A DNA stretch of 64,000 nt from Xanthostigma xanthostigma (lineage: Eukaryota; Arthropoda; Insecta; Raphidioptera; Raphidiidae): positions 18,266,509 through 18,330,508 of the forward strand of contig OY754475.1 in assembly GCA_963575645.1 (NCBI GenBank), written 5' to 3'. Under the pieces are notes generated by a model. That model was given only the letters and a program-made list of their open reading frames with translations, ran no database searches and was not told the DNA's origin. The stretch's first letter is position 1. Every line of letters begins with the position of its first letter. The position numbers and the translations under genes were made by a program. Of this stretch, positions 10,606-21,177 are shown piece after piece.

Positions 10606-10848
10606 ATGCTGCAGTTATGAGATAGCTGATGACCGCAGCTCAAAAATTTGCATAGCAAAAAAAAAAGGTCCTCACATTCTATTTCCGCATTTGAAGAGCA
10701 TAAAAAAAATCCTTAGGTCCTTTTTTCGTCCGTTCTGGCCCTTGCTATTTCTTTACTATTTTTATAAAATGCTTCGCGGGCCGGACAAAATTGTGCTACG
10801 GGCCAGATCCGGCCCGCGCACCGCCATTTGCCCAGGCCTGCTTTAAAC

Positions 10849-12040
10849 GATGCTCGTTTAGTGTTTACTCACGTGTGTATATCGTGTGCATGTGTGTGTT
10901 TACTGCAAGTCTGACGTCACACTTCAAATCATCATGGCGGGCATCATTTTATACCGAGCATAGGAATAAAATCGCAACCGAACCATTAGGGTGCAAATAT
11001 ATACTTCTGTCTTTTTTTACGCCGTAAGCACTGGCGTACTTAGAAGGACAAAACAAGCACGGAGAACCCAGCTTAAAAATTTCTAATTTGCCCCCTTTTG
11101 ATCCAAAATCTGGGTACGCCCATGTTAACGTCATAGAAAAAGACAGTTTTTGAAACAGAGATACTTTATTCAGATTGAATGCAAGTACACCAACCAATCC
11201 TATCATCGGAGAAATCAGGGATTACATCGAAGAAAGAGACGCAGATATATTCTCGATACGCTTTGTTGCGTACACTCACCGCACATTGAGTCAATAGGCA
11301 ATGATTCATATAGGTTATTATTAAATATATGGTTTTATGACTTGTCAAAAAATTGCAACTTTAAAATTGCACTGTACTGTTCACACTAAAGAAGTAGTCA
11401 ATGGACACATTTTTTTAATCGTGTTATTTAAATAGCATATTTTCAAATATTCATATTTTTAGATTTAGATTTATTTGGGGTGATAAGACAATTGTATATC
11501 TCACAAACACTGCAACCTAGAAGATCTTTTGTGCATCCCCTGATAGTATTATTCCCAGTCTGGTAGAATGCTTTTTAATATTCATATAACGCGGTGCCAC
11601 TGTATATCCTTTTAGAATGATAGTGTGCATTTTCAAGAAGGAGACGGGGGGGAGGGGCGGGAAACGAAAGGATGAAATGTATTTTCGCGCCGAACTACAC
11701 AGATAAAATAGAGAGAATGTCTTTGACACGATATCCGCAGTATGGTAATTTTCAAATAAAATTTGCTTTGAATTAAATTTCCCTTTGAGAGGTTTCTTTA
11801 TAAAATGTCAAGAGTCTCTGCTGAATTAATAAAGTGCAAGCAAATAGGTTCTACAGTATTCATAGTTCTGATGGCAGATTATATTTTCTTCATCTTGAAA
11901 CAATAAAGTATTTCATATTTTATTTCAAACTAAATGTGATTATTCAGCGTTATTCCAGGGAATTACAGCTCCTTTATTTCAACGAGCTACTTAAATTTAA
12001 TCGTTCGACAACGAATCAAATGTTTCTGATTTTATAAAAC
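10849..12040. other. Gene-less stretch with one repeat
   Basis: No gene is supported; the open frames run through repeat sequence. Bases 10958-11180 form a dispersed repeat (own entry). The remainder is AT-rich without visible structure. Confidence 0.4.
10958..11180 (+). repeat. Dispersed repeat with nested mini-MITE, copy 1
   Basis: This segment (AGGAATAAAATCGCAACCGA to ACTTTATTCAGATTGAATG) recurs inverted at about 17797-18025. Inside both is a short piece of about 95 bp (here 11029-11124) with ends CACTGGCGTAC and GTACGCCCATG, a separate tiny TIR element. Confidence 0.7.
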
Positions 12041-12344
12041 TGGGGGTCCGTCCCGGTTTCACCCGGCTGCGAAAAAATTCAAAATGTATTTCGTTTGCGG
12101 CTCGGCGTCTGAACTAATAACTTTGAACAAATTCTACCAGATTTGCTTCTGAACTAATAGCTTTGAGCGAATTCTATCAGATGTTGCTTTACTTGATACA
12201 AAAATAGTTTTTTTGTTTGCTTCTGAACTAATGGCTTTGAGTAAATTCAATCATCATCAGATGTCGCTACAGCTCAACAACCAACAGCCCAACAGCCAAA
12301 AGCACAACAGCCCAACAGATCAACAGTCAACATTAAAATTAAAT
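12041..12344 (+). repeat. Imperfect tandem repeat plus CAACAG-rich tract
   Basis: Three diverged units of roughly 40-75 bp are built on TTCTGAACTAATAGCTTTGA. They are followed by a tract rich in CAACAGCC near 12280-12330. The opening string GGGGTCCGTCCCGGTTTCAC resembles an inverted Helitron-like end, so this may be the rest of the element below. Confidence 0.5.
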
Positions 12345-12640
12345 AGATCTAATTAACAGGTCATTTGAAAACTGTTATAACTATAGGTACCTATATAAAA
12401 ATAATTATCCTACAGTGTTTTCAATTAAATATTTATTATATGTTATTAATTACAGTAATTATTGATTTAAAAAAATTTATTACCTAAAAAAAGTATAAAA
12501 ACTTTTGAACGGTAACTCCGATCATCATGACATTTGGACACAACATTCATCTCGGTAAACTAAGATGAATGTGCGTACTCGTGTCCCTCCCTTCCCCATT
12601 CGTTCTTTTCCACCGGGGTGAAATCGGACGGGACCGCTAG
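12345..12640 (+). mobile_element. Helitron-like element, copy 3, 5'-truncated
   Basis: The 3' part of the family is present, from TTAACAGGTCATTTGAAAAC through AACTTTTGAACGGTAACTCC to GACGGGACCGCTAG followed by T. The 5' TC end and the GGCTATAGGC region are missing. Confidence 0.65.
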
Positions 12641-12839
12641 TTCTAAATATTGATGAAGAAATTTTTGAAATCGAATGAGTAGAGTTTCGGTGATTACCTC
12701 CTACATCCAAACTTTACCGCTTTATAATATTAGTATATTTATTTGAAGTATAGATATTAGATAGATTTTACCGGTCCCCTCCCCCCATTTCGGGCTTACG
12801 AAATTAATGGACGCCCCGTTACGACGTAGCAGTTTCGTC

Positions 12840-13393
12840 TAGAGATGGAATAAACGGGTCTTTTTGGTGATCTGCATCTTTGCATCTGGATCCCGTATGT
12901 GAGCCGGCTCCCTGAGCCTGTTCAAAAAGAGCCGAGTTCTGAATATGTTATTCGAGTCAACTGAGCCACTGAGTTAGTTGAGTCAATCATATCACGTAAT
13001 ATTATGCCAGTTACTGACTCACATATTATAAGGCGGGGTTTTGCAGGTCGTTACTTGCTATGTTACAGAAAGCATATTACAATTTATGCAATATACAATA
13101 TCTTAAATAGTTGTGACTTAGTCAAACACTGTAATAGCTGTACCGCCTGTGTGTAGTGTGTACACTGTATAGTGGATTGTATAATGTATATCTGTATAGA
13201 ATGCATAGCCAACCATGTGCTGAATGAGTCATTTGAGCTGACAGATACACTTATTGCTTCTGTGTGTTAAGTGTTTCACTGAGTTATGCGGATCCGTTGA
13301 TCCGTCGGCTCATAAAAAAGTGAGTCGGCTCTCACGGATCTTCTGTCGGAGCCGGCTCTTTGAACCGGTTCAGATCTAAGTTACCCAACCCTA
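12840..13393 (+). mobile_element. Non-autonomous hAT-like element B
   Basis: The ends are TAGAGATGGAATAAAC and GTTACCCAACCCTA (weakly inverted). A perfect 8-bp duplication GTTTCGTC flanks them at 12832-12839 and 13394-13401. Repeated GAGCCGGCTC and GATCCG motifs lie near both ends. No transposase is present. Confidence 0.75.
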
Positions 13394-13401
13394 GTTTCGT
13401 C

Positions 13402-14334
13402 GCGTATACTGTATTTGCCAATACACCGCCGATTGAACACCACTGACGCAGAACTTACACATATTGTTAGTAGAATAACAAGCCGCTGCATTGCTACAGT
13501 CTAAGTGAGTAAACAATAGTGAGAGAACTTCAAACAAAGCCATTTGACCTTCTCTCTAAAATAACTAGAACAACGGCCGCACATAAAGCATGAGTTAACA
13601 CTGTGTCAGAGAGTCGTTACGTGGCGAATTGACAAGTTAACGACGCCGCTCAAAATAACGACGACATATTCAATAACACGTCGACACAGAAAATCGATTA
13701 AATAAAACGAGTCGTTTTGTTTCGACGTGAAACAGTAGCGTAACTACGTCAAAAATACTTGTGTTCGGTGGGAGTGCCTCCCCCCCCCCATAATATTAGA
13801 AAGTTTACATACCGAGCACTTTCTAATATTCAGGGTCCCATCACAAGCGACTGCGATGTTGAGTCTTTTATTATTACACAGTATACTTACCTCGGATCTC
13901 TCTGTCACACACTTCCACGCGCGTCAAAATTAAAATCTTTAAAATTCGCAAACCCCTAATAGAACCGAATTTTTCGCAGACAACCTTATATCAACGTGTT
14001 CGCAATAAAACAGCGCTTATGATGATATAAAATTTTTTCTATTATCCAATCAAGTGAAAGTTACTTGCATCGACATACCTGTTTATACCTGACAACCCAG
14101 TAGTTCGCCCAGGTAAATAATAGACAACCCAACATTCAAGTCAGGACAAAATTTTCTTATTATCTTCATGATGCAACATTTAATAAAAAATATTTTTTTT
14201 TAAATAGTCTGTCCAGGATTTTTTTAGCAACCCATTTTTACTAAAATCATGATAAAATATGTTTCATTCTATTATCAGCTCGGTGAAGGTCGATTTAGGT
14301 TCGGATCTTAGACTATTACGTTTGTGTGCGTTGG
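13402..14334. other. Gene-less stretch
   Basis: No supported gene. The frame at 13759-13959 crosses a poly-C run and shows no family features. Confidence 0.35.
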
Positions 14335-14585
14335 ATGAAATTAGTTGAGGCGACATCCAAATAACAGGGCGAAATTATTTACTGGTATTTCGTTAGATGA
14401 CAGCGCGTGACGTTGCTTTATAACTTGGATTTTGTTAAAGGTAACCACTAGATGAAAGGGATGTGAGACATCTAATGGTGCGTTTGGTTGGGAGTAAAAC
14501 TGTGCACTTGGCGCGACACTTTTATGGGAGGACGTTGGACTAAACATGGCTTTGGTTGAAGGCGACATCTAGATAACAAATAATA
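14335..14585 (+). repeat. Dispersed repeat with CATCTAATGG motif, copy 1
   Basis: It contains GAGACATCTAATGGTGCGTT and TTGGGAGTAAAACTGTGCAC, and GATGACAGCGCGTGA-like text upstream. It recurs in intron 1 of ZnF-7 (38562-38880), where the core is present twice. The terminal structure is unclear. Confidence 0.6.
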
Positions 14586-14671
14586 TTACAAATACCTACC
14601 CAAAAATGTTTGATAGCTCTCCTAATATTATGTCACCTCTCGTGATAGTACCTTTTATTACAAACGATATA

Positions 14672-15027
14672 CAGTGGACCCCCGGTAATCCGGCCCCTGT
14701 CTAATCCGGCACCCCCTGTAATCCGACATGATCTATTATTTATTATTGAATATTTTTTTGACAATCTTCGCTAATGCATGATTGAACAAGTTATAACTTG
14801 TACGCACCACCACTATTGTGCTCGACGCATAGGGTATTCTATAGCATTAATGACATTAATTTTATAATAAAACGTAAGCTCTCTATTGTGTTGTTTAATT
14901 TACTAAATTTGACATACATAATGAAGTATGATTTGTACTTCAGTGTAGGCAGTACTCTATAATCCGACAAATTCGATAGTCCGACACTGCCCTGCAAAAT
15001 GTTTGTCGGATTACCGGGGGTCCACTG
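14672..15027 (+). mobile_element. pogo/Tigger-like MITE, copy 1
   Basis: It has perfect inverted ends CAGTGGACCCCCGGTAATCC and a TA duplication on both sides (14670-14671 and 15028-15029). The interior is AT-rich with further AATCCGAC strings. These ends and the TA target are those of the pogo/Tigger branch of the Tc1/mariner group. It is 356 bp with no gene. Confidence 0.85.
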
Positions 15028-15293
15028 TACATAAACTGCATACTATTACTACTAGATCTGCGTACATATTTTATATATTTCTCTTGTTCTCGGTAATCTT
15101 CTTATTCGTGGCTTGTGACGTAGAAATATAGTTTAATTTAAAAAATATCGCTTGCCTGAACTTTCATACAAACATTAGTTAATCTACCACATCTCATTTA
15201 TTTCTGACAGGACAAAGCTACAGTAGACCCTCATTCGTATAACATAATTCGAGCCGTTCGCGTCGTTGTCGGAAGTGAAATCTTTATTTTTCA

Positions 15294-15970
15294 CTAGCGA
15301 TCCCGCCCGATTTCACCCGGGTGCAAAAGAACGAATGGGAAAGAAAGGGACATGAGTACGCACATTCATTTTAGTTTACCGAGATGAATGTTGTGTCCAA
15401 ACTTCATAATGATCGGAGTAATTACCGTTCAAAAGTTTTTGTCGTTATACTTTTTTAAGTAATACATTTCTTTTAATATAATAAATATTTAATTGAAAAC
15501 ACTGTAGGAAAATTATTTTTATATAGGTATACCTGTAACAGTTTTCAAATGAGCTATTAATTAGATTTATTTAATTTTAATTAGTCGTAAATAAATTTTA
15601 AAAATTGAAATCTAAGCCTCAGAAGAAAGCAATGTAGAAAATAAAAAAAATAAAAACATATTCGCCGACGTAGGGCTTGAACCCAAGACCCTGGCATTAA
15701 GAGTCTTACGCTCTACCGAGTGAGCTATCCGGGATTGTGATCGTCACGCGCTAATATTGCAATATTTAGTTAAAGCATTTCACCTGATAATATTTGTCGG
15801 ACGGACTAATTTTGAGATACATCTTGCAACATTTTTCATTGATGTTCCGCTCCAATTGGTCGTAGCGTGAAATTATATAGCCTATAGCCTTCCTCGATAA
15901 ATGGGCTATCTAACAATTTTTTTTTTGTATTCGAACCAGTAGTTCCTGATATTAGCGTGTTCAACTTAAC
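15294..15970 (-). mobile_element. Helitron-like element, copy 4, with tRNA-Lys cargo
   Basis: On the minus strand it runs from a truncated start near 15970, through GGCTATAGGCTATATAATTT and a tRNA-Lys-like segment, to GGGATCGCTAG followed by T at 15294. The AATTGAAAACACTGTAGGA region matches copy 3. The first part, with the TGAAGAGTTTG text, is missing. Confidence 0.7.
15663..15734 (-). tRNA. tRNA-Lys(CTT)-like relic inside Helitron-like copy 4
   Basis: The minus strand reads CCCGGATAGCTCACTCGGTA, GAGCGTAAGACTCTTAATGC, then GGGTTCAAGCCCTACG. The A-box, a CTT anticodon in a seven-base loop and the B-box are all recognisable as tRNA-Lys. The acceptor strands pair poorly and the element carries it in a fixed place, so it is cargo and not an independent tRNA gene. 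Confidence 0.6.
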
Positions 15971-16480
15971 TTTTGTTAATAAATTGTCTGAAAAATTGGT
16001 CGATAAGTCTATTTATTGAAGAGCAATCAGACGTTAATCAAAGATTTGAATAAAACATAATTTCTCAAACTTGGGAAGTTCTCAATAAAATTGGGACATC
16101 TTGTATAATGTATATGGTAAAAAAAGAAACGAATAATAAAATGCTAATTCGAAGAAGCAGAGGTAATTTAATTTTTTTGAAATAAAAAAAATATATATAT
16201 TTCTTTCCTGTGTAAATTCAGACATCATTAGTATTAGCGTCGTAACAATGCTAGGTAAATTATTCAGCTTTCAATTCTCCACAGCCAACTACAATGGCAC
16301 AGTAATGGAGAGATCGTGACATCAGACTTTAATGAGTTTTGCTCCAACATTTCGGAAACAAGACTAACGACTTTCATTCAACTCGTAATAATCATATGAA
16401 TACTGCCTTGAAGCCAGTTGAAATAATCACATTAGCTGAGGGATGTAAAAATTTCATTTTACAAGATTTTATTTACTGCA
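15971..16480. other. Gene-less AT-rich stretch
   Basis: Nothing recognisable apart from short A- and T-rich runs. Confidence 0.35.
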
Positions 16481-16799
16481 CAGGAAAAACTAAAAACGGT
16501 CAATTTTTAGAGTTCCGTACCTTAAAAGGAAAAAAGAAACCCTTACAACAGGGGTCGGCAACCCGCGGCCCCACGAGCCTATACCTTGCGGCCCGTGACT
16601 GTTTTTTAAATAAAAGTCTTATAAATTGCACAGAAAAAAATTAGGAAAAACTAAAAACGGTCCACTTTTAGAGTTCCGTACCTTAAAAGGAAAAAAGAAA
16701 CCCTTACAGCAGGTGTCGACAACCCGCGGCCCGCGAGCCTATACCTTGCAGCCCGTGACTGTTTCATAAATAAAAGTCTTATATACCTACCTACATAAA
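16481..16799 (+). repeat. Direct duplication of about 160 bp
   Basis: The string from GGAAAAACTAAAAACGGT through CCTTAAAAGGAAAAAAG, CCCTTACA and the hAT left end (GTCGGCAACCCGCGG) to AATAAAAGTCTTAT occurs twice in tandem. The first unit is about 16481-16622 and the second about 16645-16782. Because each unit includes the left end of the hAT, the duplication happened after the hAT inserted. Confidence 0.75.
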
Positions 16800-17364
16800 T
16801 AAATAATTAAATTAATTTTCACAAATCCTTTTTCTTATGATATTGATGATATGTACTTAGTCATTAACAAATGAACCTGATTAATCTCCAATCTAATGAT
16901 ATTCTCAAGAACTCTTTCTTTGAAATCAAAGATCTTGTTAAATTTTATGTCAGTTTGTCATTTAATTTTGACGAATTGAAAAGGTTTGCTCTGCAATTAA
17001 TTACAATTTTTGGTAGTACTTACTTATACGAACAAACATTTTCGATTCTCAATTACAGAAAAAATAAATATGTTTCTCGTCTCACAGATGAGCATTTGAG
17101 AGCTATTTTACGAATTGCAACTACAAACCTGGGGACAACATACAACAAATAGTCACTCAAATACAATCTCAAACGTCACACTAATTTTTGTAAAACAGTT
17201 ATATTTGAAGATCTCAGTTAAATATTTAATAAAATTCAAATGAAATGTTTTCGAATTTTTAATATCACAAATACCTATTATTAAAATTACGAACAAGTGA
17301 GGTCCGCCTTTATTTCAATTTGCCGCTATGTGGCCCTTGCTTGCCAAAAGGTTGCCGACCGCTG
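16710..17364 (+). mobile_element. hAT element with transposase C-terminal fragment
   Basis: The ends are CAGGTGTCGACAACC and GGTTGCCGACCGCTG. A perfect 8-bp duplication CCTTACAG flanks them at 16702-16709 and 17365-17372. The host sequence, rejoined across the insert, is a common insect repeat (CCTTAAAAGG, then GGATCACTTTGTTGTCCGTC). Inside is the end of a hAT transposase (next entry). Confidence 0.85.
16871..17152 (+). pseudogene. hAT transposase dimerisation-domain fragment
   Basis: A 93-residue frame ends FGSTYLYEQTFSILNYRKNK, then SRLTDEHLRAILRIATTNL. This is the hAT C-terminal dimerisation domain (hATC), closest in style to the ZBED5/GTF2IRD2/EPM2AIP1-like branch. The zinc-finger BED domain and the DDE catalytic part are absent, so no active enzyme is made. 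The start codon given by the frame has no special support. Confidence 0.8.
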
Positions 17365-17618
17365 CCTTACAGGATCACTTTGTTGTCCGTCTGTCTGTCA
17401 AGACTCTTGGGAATCAAAACCTATAGGGTACTTCTCGTTGACCTAGAATCATGAAATTTAGCAAGAAGCAATGTCTTATAGCACAAGTAAAGGGAAAAAT
17501 CCGAAAACCGTACGTTTGTAGTTACACCACAAAAAAAATAATGTTTTTAAACACCAGCAACGTGCTACCCTCGTACGCAGTAACAGCTCTTAGTAATGCA
17601 GTGTAAGCAACAACTCTC

Positions 17619-17689
17619 CAACAGCCACCGTTGAACAGGAAATGCTCGTCTGCCACGCGGGAGCCCCGTGTTCGATTCCCGGCCGATGC
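17619..17689 (+). tRNA. tRNA-Gly(GCC)-like relic
   Basis: The anticodon arm CTGCCACGCGG, the T-arm GTTCGATTCCCGG and the 3' acceptor CCGATGCA match eukaryotic tRNA-Gly(GCC). The 5' part (CACCGTTGAACAGGAAATGC) is diverged in the D-arm and does not pair with the acceptor. A TTTTTTG run follows at 17699. It is a pseudogene or SINE head, not a sound gene. Confidence 0.6.
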
Positions 17690-17796
17690 AAATTATCGTT
17701 TTTTGTTTTTAGAATTGCAAATCACTTGATTATTTTTCTTTTATACTGACTCACTTATCGAAACCTTTAAAGTTTCCCGTTAACCTAGAATCTTGT

Positions 17797-18025
17797 CCAT
17801 TCAATCTGAATAAAGTATCTCTGTTTCAAAAACTTCGTCTTTTTCTATGACGTTAGCATGGGCGTACCCAGCTTTTGGTCAAGGAGGGGGCAAATTAGAA
17901 ATTTTTTAAGCCGGGTCCCCCGAGCTTGTTTTGCCTTCCTGGATACGCCAGTGCTTACGGCGTAAAAAAAGACAGAAGTATATGTTTGCACCCTAATAGT
18001 TCGATTGCGATTTTATTCCTACGCT
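17797..18025 (-). repeat. Dispersed repeat with nested mini-MITE, copy 2
   Basis: Inverted copy of 10958-11180. Its nested mini-element (17857-17953) keeps cleaner ends, CATGGGCGTACCCAG and GGATACGCCAGTG, typical of a widespread small TIR family. Confidence 0.7.
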
Positions 18026-19080
18026 CAGGATAGAATAAAAGTAGATACAACACCGAAACTGTCAACTTAAGTTGTAAGGAACATTATACTCGAGGGGTAA
18101 TGGAGAAACAAAACACAGTAGAAGATAAATTCGTTCTTTTAATCTTGTAATAAATTGGTTGGGAAAATTAAACTCTAAAATCTCTCAATCTTTGTGTCAG
18201 TGTCACACGTGATTAACTATCGCTATTACTTTGTTTCGACGGAAAGCGAAATCACTCCTTGTTTAATAGTACATCCGAAACGACTTACGGTCAAAAGCTG
18301 ATATAAAGCGTGTATTATACAGACATGACCGAGCTAGTAGTCTAGTGGTGAGAACGCTAAATAAAAAGTAAAACAGTTTACTTTCGAATTCTGTTTTGAC
18401 CACGCTTTGGTACGGTTTGCGTATTTTGGAAATTTAATGCATTGAACTGTCAACATAATATAAATTTTATATTCACAATAAAATATGTCATTACGATAAA
18501 GCGAGTAAGTAACGTACTAATTCATAATAGATTCGAACGAACGAGGGGTCAGGGGTGTCAGGATGTTTTTTCTAAAGGGCCATTTAAAAGATTTAGGGTG
18601 TCTTAGCGGGCCAGACTCTAAATTAAAAACTAAATCACATTCTAAATTAAAATCTTTACTTATTGCTTGAGCTTGAGGATCCAGACACCTTGGATCTCTT
18701 GTTTTTGATAGGCTCATTGATGTCAGGTGTCTAAAATCTTTGACATCACTGTATTAAGTCGATTATCAATTCAATAAAGAATAGGTTTAAAATAATATAA
18801 ACATAGTATAGTGGCCGCGGTGAAGCCAGGCACGTCATTAATAATATGGTAGTGAAAGCCTACTTGCCCGCAGCAGTGGCGTGTGGAATAAATTCGACAT
18901 ATCCATTTATAGCGGTAGAATAAAAATAAACACTCGACGCACATGGATTTCCGAAACAGCCAATAGCAAGCTAGAAGGCGGGCGCAATGCGTTCACGTCG
19001 CTATGACGCGGTGGCTTCATCTTTCGCCGCAGCTATTCTATGTCAAGCTGAGCGAAAGACCTGCTTGACTTTAAAAATAA
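18026..19080. other. Gene-less stretch
   Basis: No supported gene. The segment around 18550-18720 includes GGGGTCAGGGGTGTCAGG and TTAGCGGGCCAGACTC, reminiscent of a decayed hAT, but no ends or target duplication could be matched. Confidence 0.35.
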
Positions 19081-19740
19081 TTGGTTGTCTGTAAAGTCGG
19101 TTTACGGACGATAGTTTTACGTGATAACGTATTCCGTAATACATAACCTAAACCTCCCAAAATTTGGTTTCAATCCGCTTATCCTTGGTGTCGGAATGAT
19201 AAGAAATGTCAAAAGTGACGTTTGCAACTGTCAAAGTATTATGTTCTAATAATAATTAGTTATTCCAATACTTAACTTAGAAGGCGTTGCATTTCACAAA
19301 ATACTAATGTCAAAAAATTGAATTAAACATTAGAAATGCAGCCGTTTTCATGTTAAGACAAGACATACGTTATTTTCTAATTTCCATGTACGGCAAACAA
19401 AGAGGACCGACCGCGTCGCGCCATGCATTAGACAACATTGCATTTATACAGCTATTTTTCTATATAAATTTGTATAAAAAAACTGTTTAGGCAAATTCTG
19501 CTATACGAAATCTATGTAAAATGTTCTCCTCTTTCGTTTAAGACTGATTTCAAACCGATCTGATTTAAATTGAGCGAGAAATTAGCAAAAAGCACGCACA
19601 GGGTCAGGCGGAACGTTACGCGTTACGCGTTACGAACGTTAGGATTTAGGAACGTTACACTTTTTCGTGCATGCAGCCGGTGTTTTATCAATTTATAAGA
19701 TTGGTGATTCATCAATTTATAAGACGTTATCACGTCAAAA
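19081..19740 (-). mobile_element. ACGTGATAACGT MITE, copy 3 (660 bp)
   Basis: Inverted copy of 9341-10003 with only scattered differences. It begins TTGGTTGTCTGTAAAGTCGG and ends AAGACGTTATCACGTCAAAA. The 5' and 3' ends share only about 16 bases in inverted form, so the TIR is short and asymmetrically placed. Confidence 0.75.
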
Positions 19741-20668
19741 TGTATATATTTCGTTGTCGACTTGGGCGCATCACCGCGAGGCAAGACTGTAAATGCAGTG
19801 GAGCCATAAGCAACGTTATCTAAGTTTTTGAGTTATTTACAAAAATACTTTTTTGTAATGAAACTCTTGTAGAGATTTTCATTTCTTGAAAAAAAGGAAG
19901 AAATCCTGAACATAAAAGTATACCAATGTTGAAAATAACTACTTCTTTACTGACATTATTTTGATCTAAAATCTTAATAACAGTAAAAACAATTCTTTTT
20001 ATTGAATATGAATACACGACTCGTATTATTTTCATTATGCATCGGTAGGTTATTAAAGTTTTTTATCACTGTATAGATACTGTTTTGTTATTCATATCAC
20101 CTGATCACGCAACGTAAACAAATGATAATCGATTTTCTTCATAGTTTCTGTTTTTTATAATTACCGTTTAGGAGCACGCAAGCCCAAGGGATGGAGAGTT
20201 TATCTTAGCACGCTACGATAGCTCTGCCTATCTGTTTTTTTCGGACATGTGTTCTTTAGGACGCGTTTCGTATCCTTCCCTAAAACATACTTTAGCATGT
20301 CTTTACTCTCGCCTATTAATAATCTGATGAAAGTTTTCATTCGCTCCCGAATGAGAGTGCATGCATGCCTAATTCGCGGGTATACTCGGCGTTTTAGCCT
20401 CTAAAATGTACGGAATACCCGCCAAAAAAGATGTGAATTCTATGAAGGTGTCAAGTTTTCACTTGCCAAGTTCTTGCAAAGCCACCTGTTCTTTGTATAG
20501 AATTTGGCCCATTTTTCACATTTTGTGATTTTGGTAGGATTGATGTAAACTAAATAATTTAATTTAGTACGTGATTTAGTTTTTAATTGAGAGTCTGGCC
20601 GCCTGAATCTTATAAATGGTCCCTTAAAAAAATCAGTGGCACCCTTGTTCTGTAGGATATATTTCAAA
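19741..20668. other. Gene-less stretch
   Basis: AT-rich, no supported gene. The text GGTGTCAAGTTTTCACTTG near 20447 is similar to the inner TIR of the element at 61907-62753, so a fragment of that family may be present. Confidence 0.35.
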
Positions 20669-20972
20669 CTAGCGGCCCCGCCCGGTTTCACCCAGGTGCA
20701 AAAGAACGATTGGGGGGAGGGACATGAATACGCACATTCATCTTAGTTTACCGAGATGAATATTGTGTCCAAATTTCATGATGATCGGAGTTACCGTTCA
20801 AAAGTTTTTGTCGGACTGACAAATTTTGAGTTACACTTTATAGCCTATAGCCTTCCTCGATAAATGGGCTATCTAACAAAAAAATTTTTTTTCTATTCGA
20901 ACCAGTAGTTCCTGAGATTAGCGTGTTCAACCAGACAAACAAACAAACTCTTCAGCTTTATATATTTATAGA
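20669..20972 (-). mobile_element. Helitron-like element, copy 5
   Basis: On the minus strand it starts TCTATAAATATATAAAGCTG (preceded by A) and ends GGGGCCGCTAG followed by T. It is a compact 304-bp copy without the tRNA cargo. It lies just below the 3' end of ZnF-2. Confidence 0.7.
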
Positions 20973-21059
20973 TAGAAATAATAATTTATATTAGTCATTT
21001 TTTTATTACAACAAAATACAGTCACAATTACTACAAACGGTAATGGATGAATAACATTA

Positions 21060-21177
21060 AGTAGTGGACATTGAAACAGAAACACTTATTACAAACGTCA
21101 CACTAATTTGGCTTATCACCAGTATGTACGCGTTTATATCTTTTTAATAAAGTGGATACGTTTTATGAAGGTAACAC
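21060..21177 (-). pseudogene. Two decayed fingers beyond the ZnF-2 stop
   Basis: Reading on in frame past the TAA gives VLPS, a stop, then NVSTLLKRYKRVHTGDKPN, a TAG, then CDVCNKCF. These are the remains of one degraded finger and the start of another. The codon before the first Cys, CAG in most fingers, is TAG here. Confidence 0.7.

Larger units (their letters stand above)
8953..10840 (+). mobile_element. hAT-like element with nested LINE and MITE
   Basis: The left end CAGGGGCGGGCAAAT and right end ATTTGCCCAGGCCTG are inverted. They are flanked by CTTTAAAT (8945-8952) and CTTTAAAC (10841-10848), a 7-of-8 target duplication. Inside both ends lie GGGCCGCA and GGCCCGCG patches typical of this hAT type. 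The interior is filled by a LINE fragment, itself split by a 660-bp MITE. No transposase is recognisable. Confidence 0.8.

Noticed and set aside
18329..18420. Possible tRNA or SINE head (GTCTAGTGGTGAG)
   Set aside because: There is an A-box-like string but no convincing B-box or cloverleaf.
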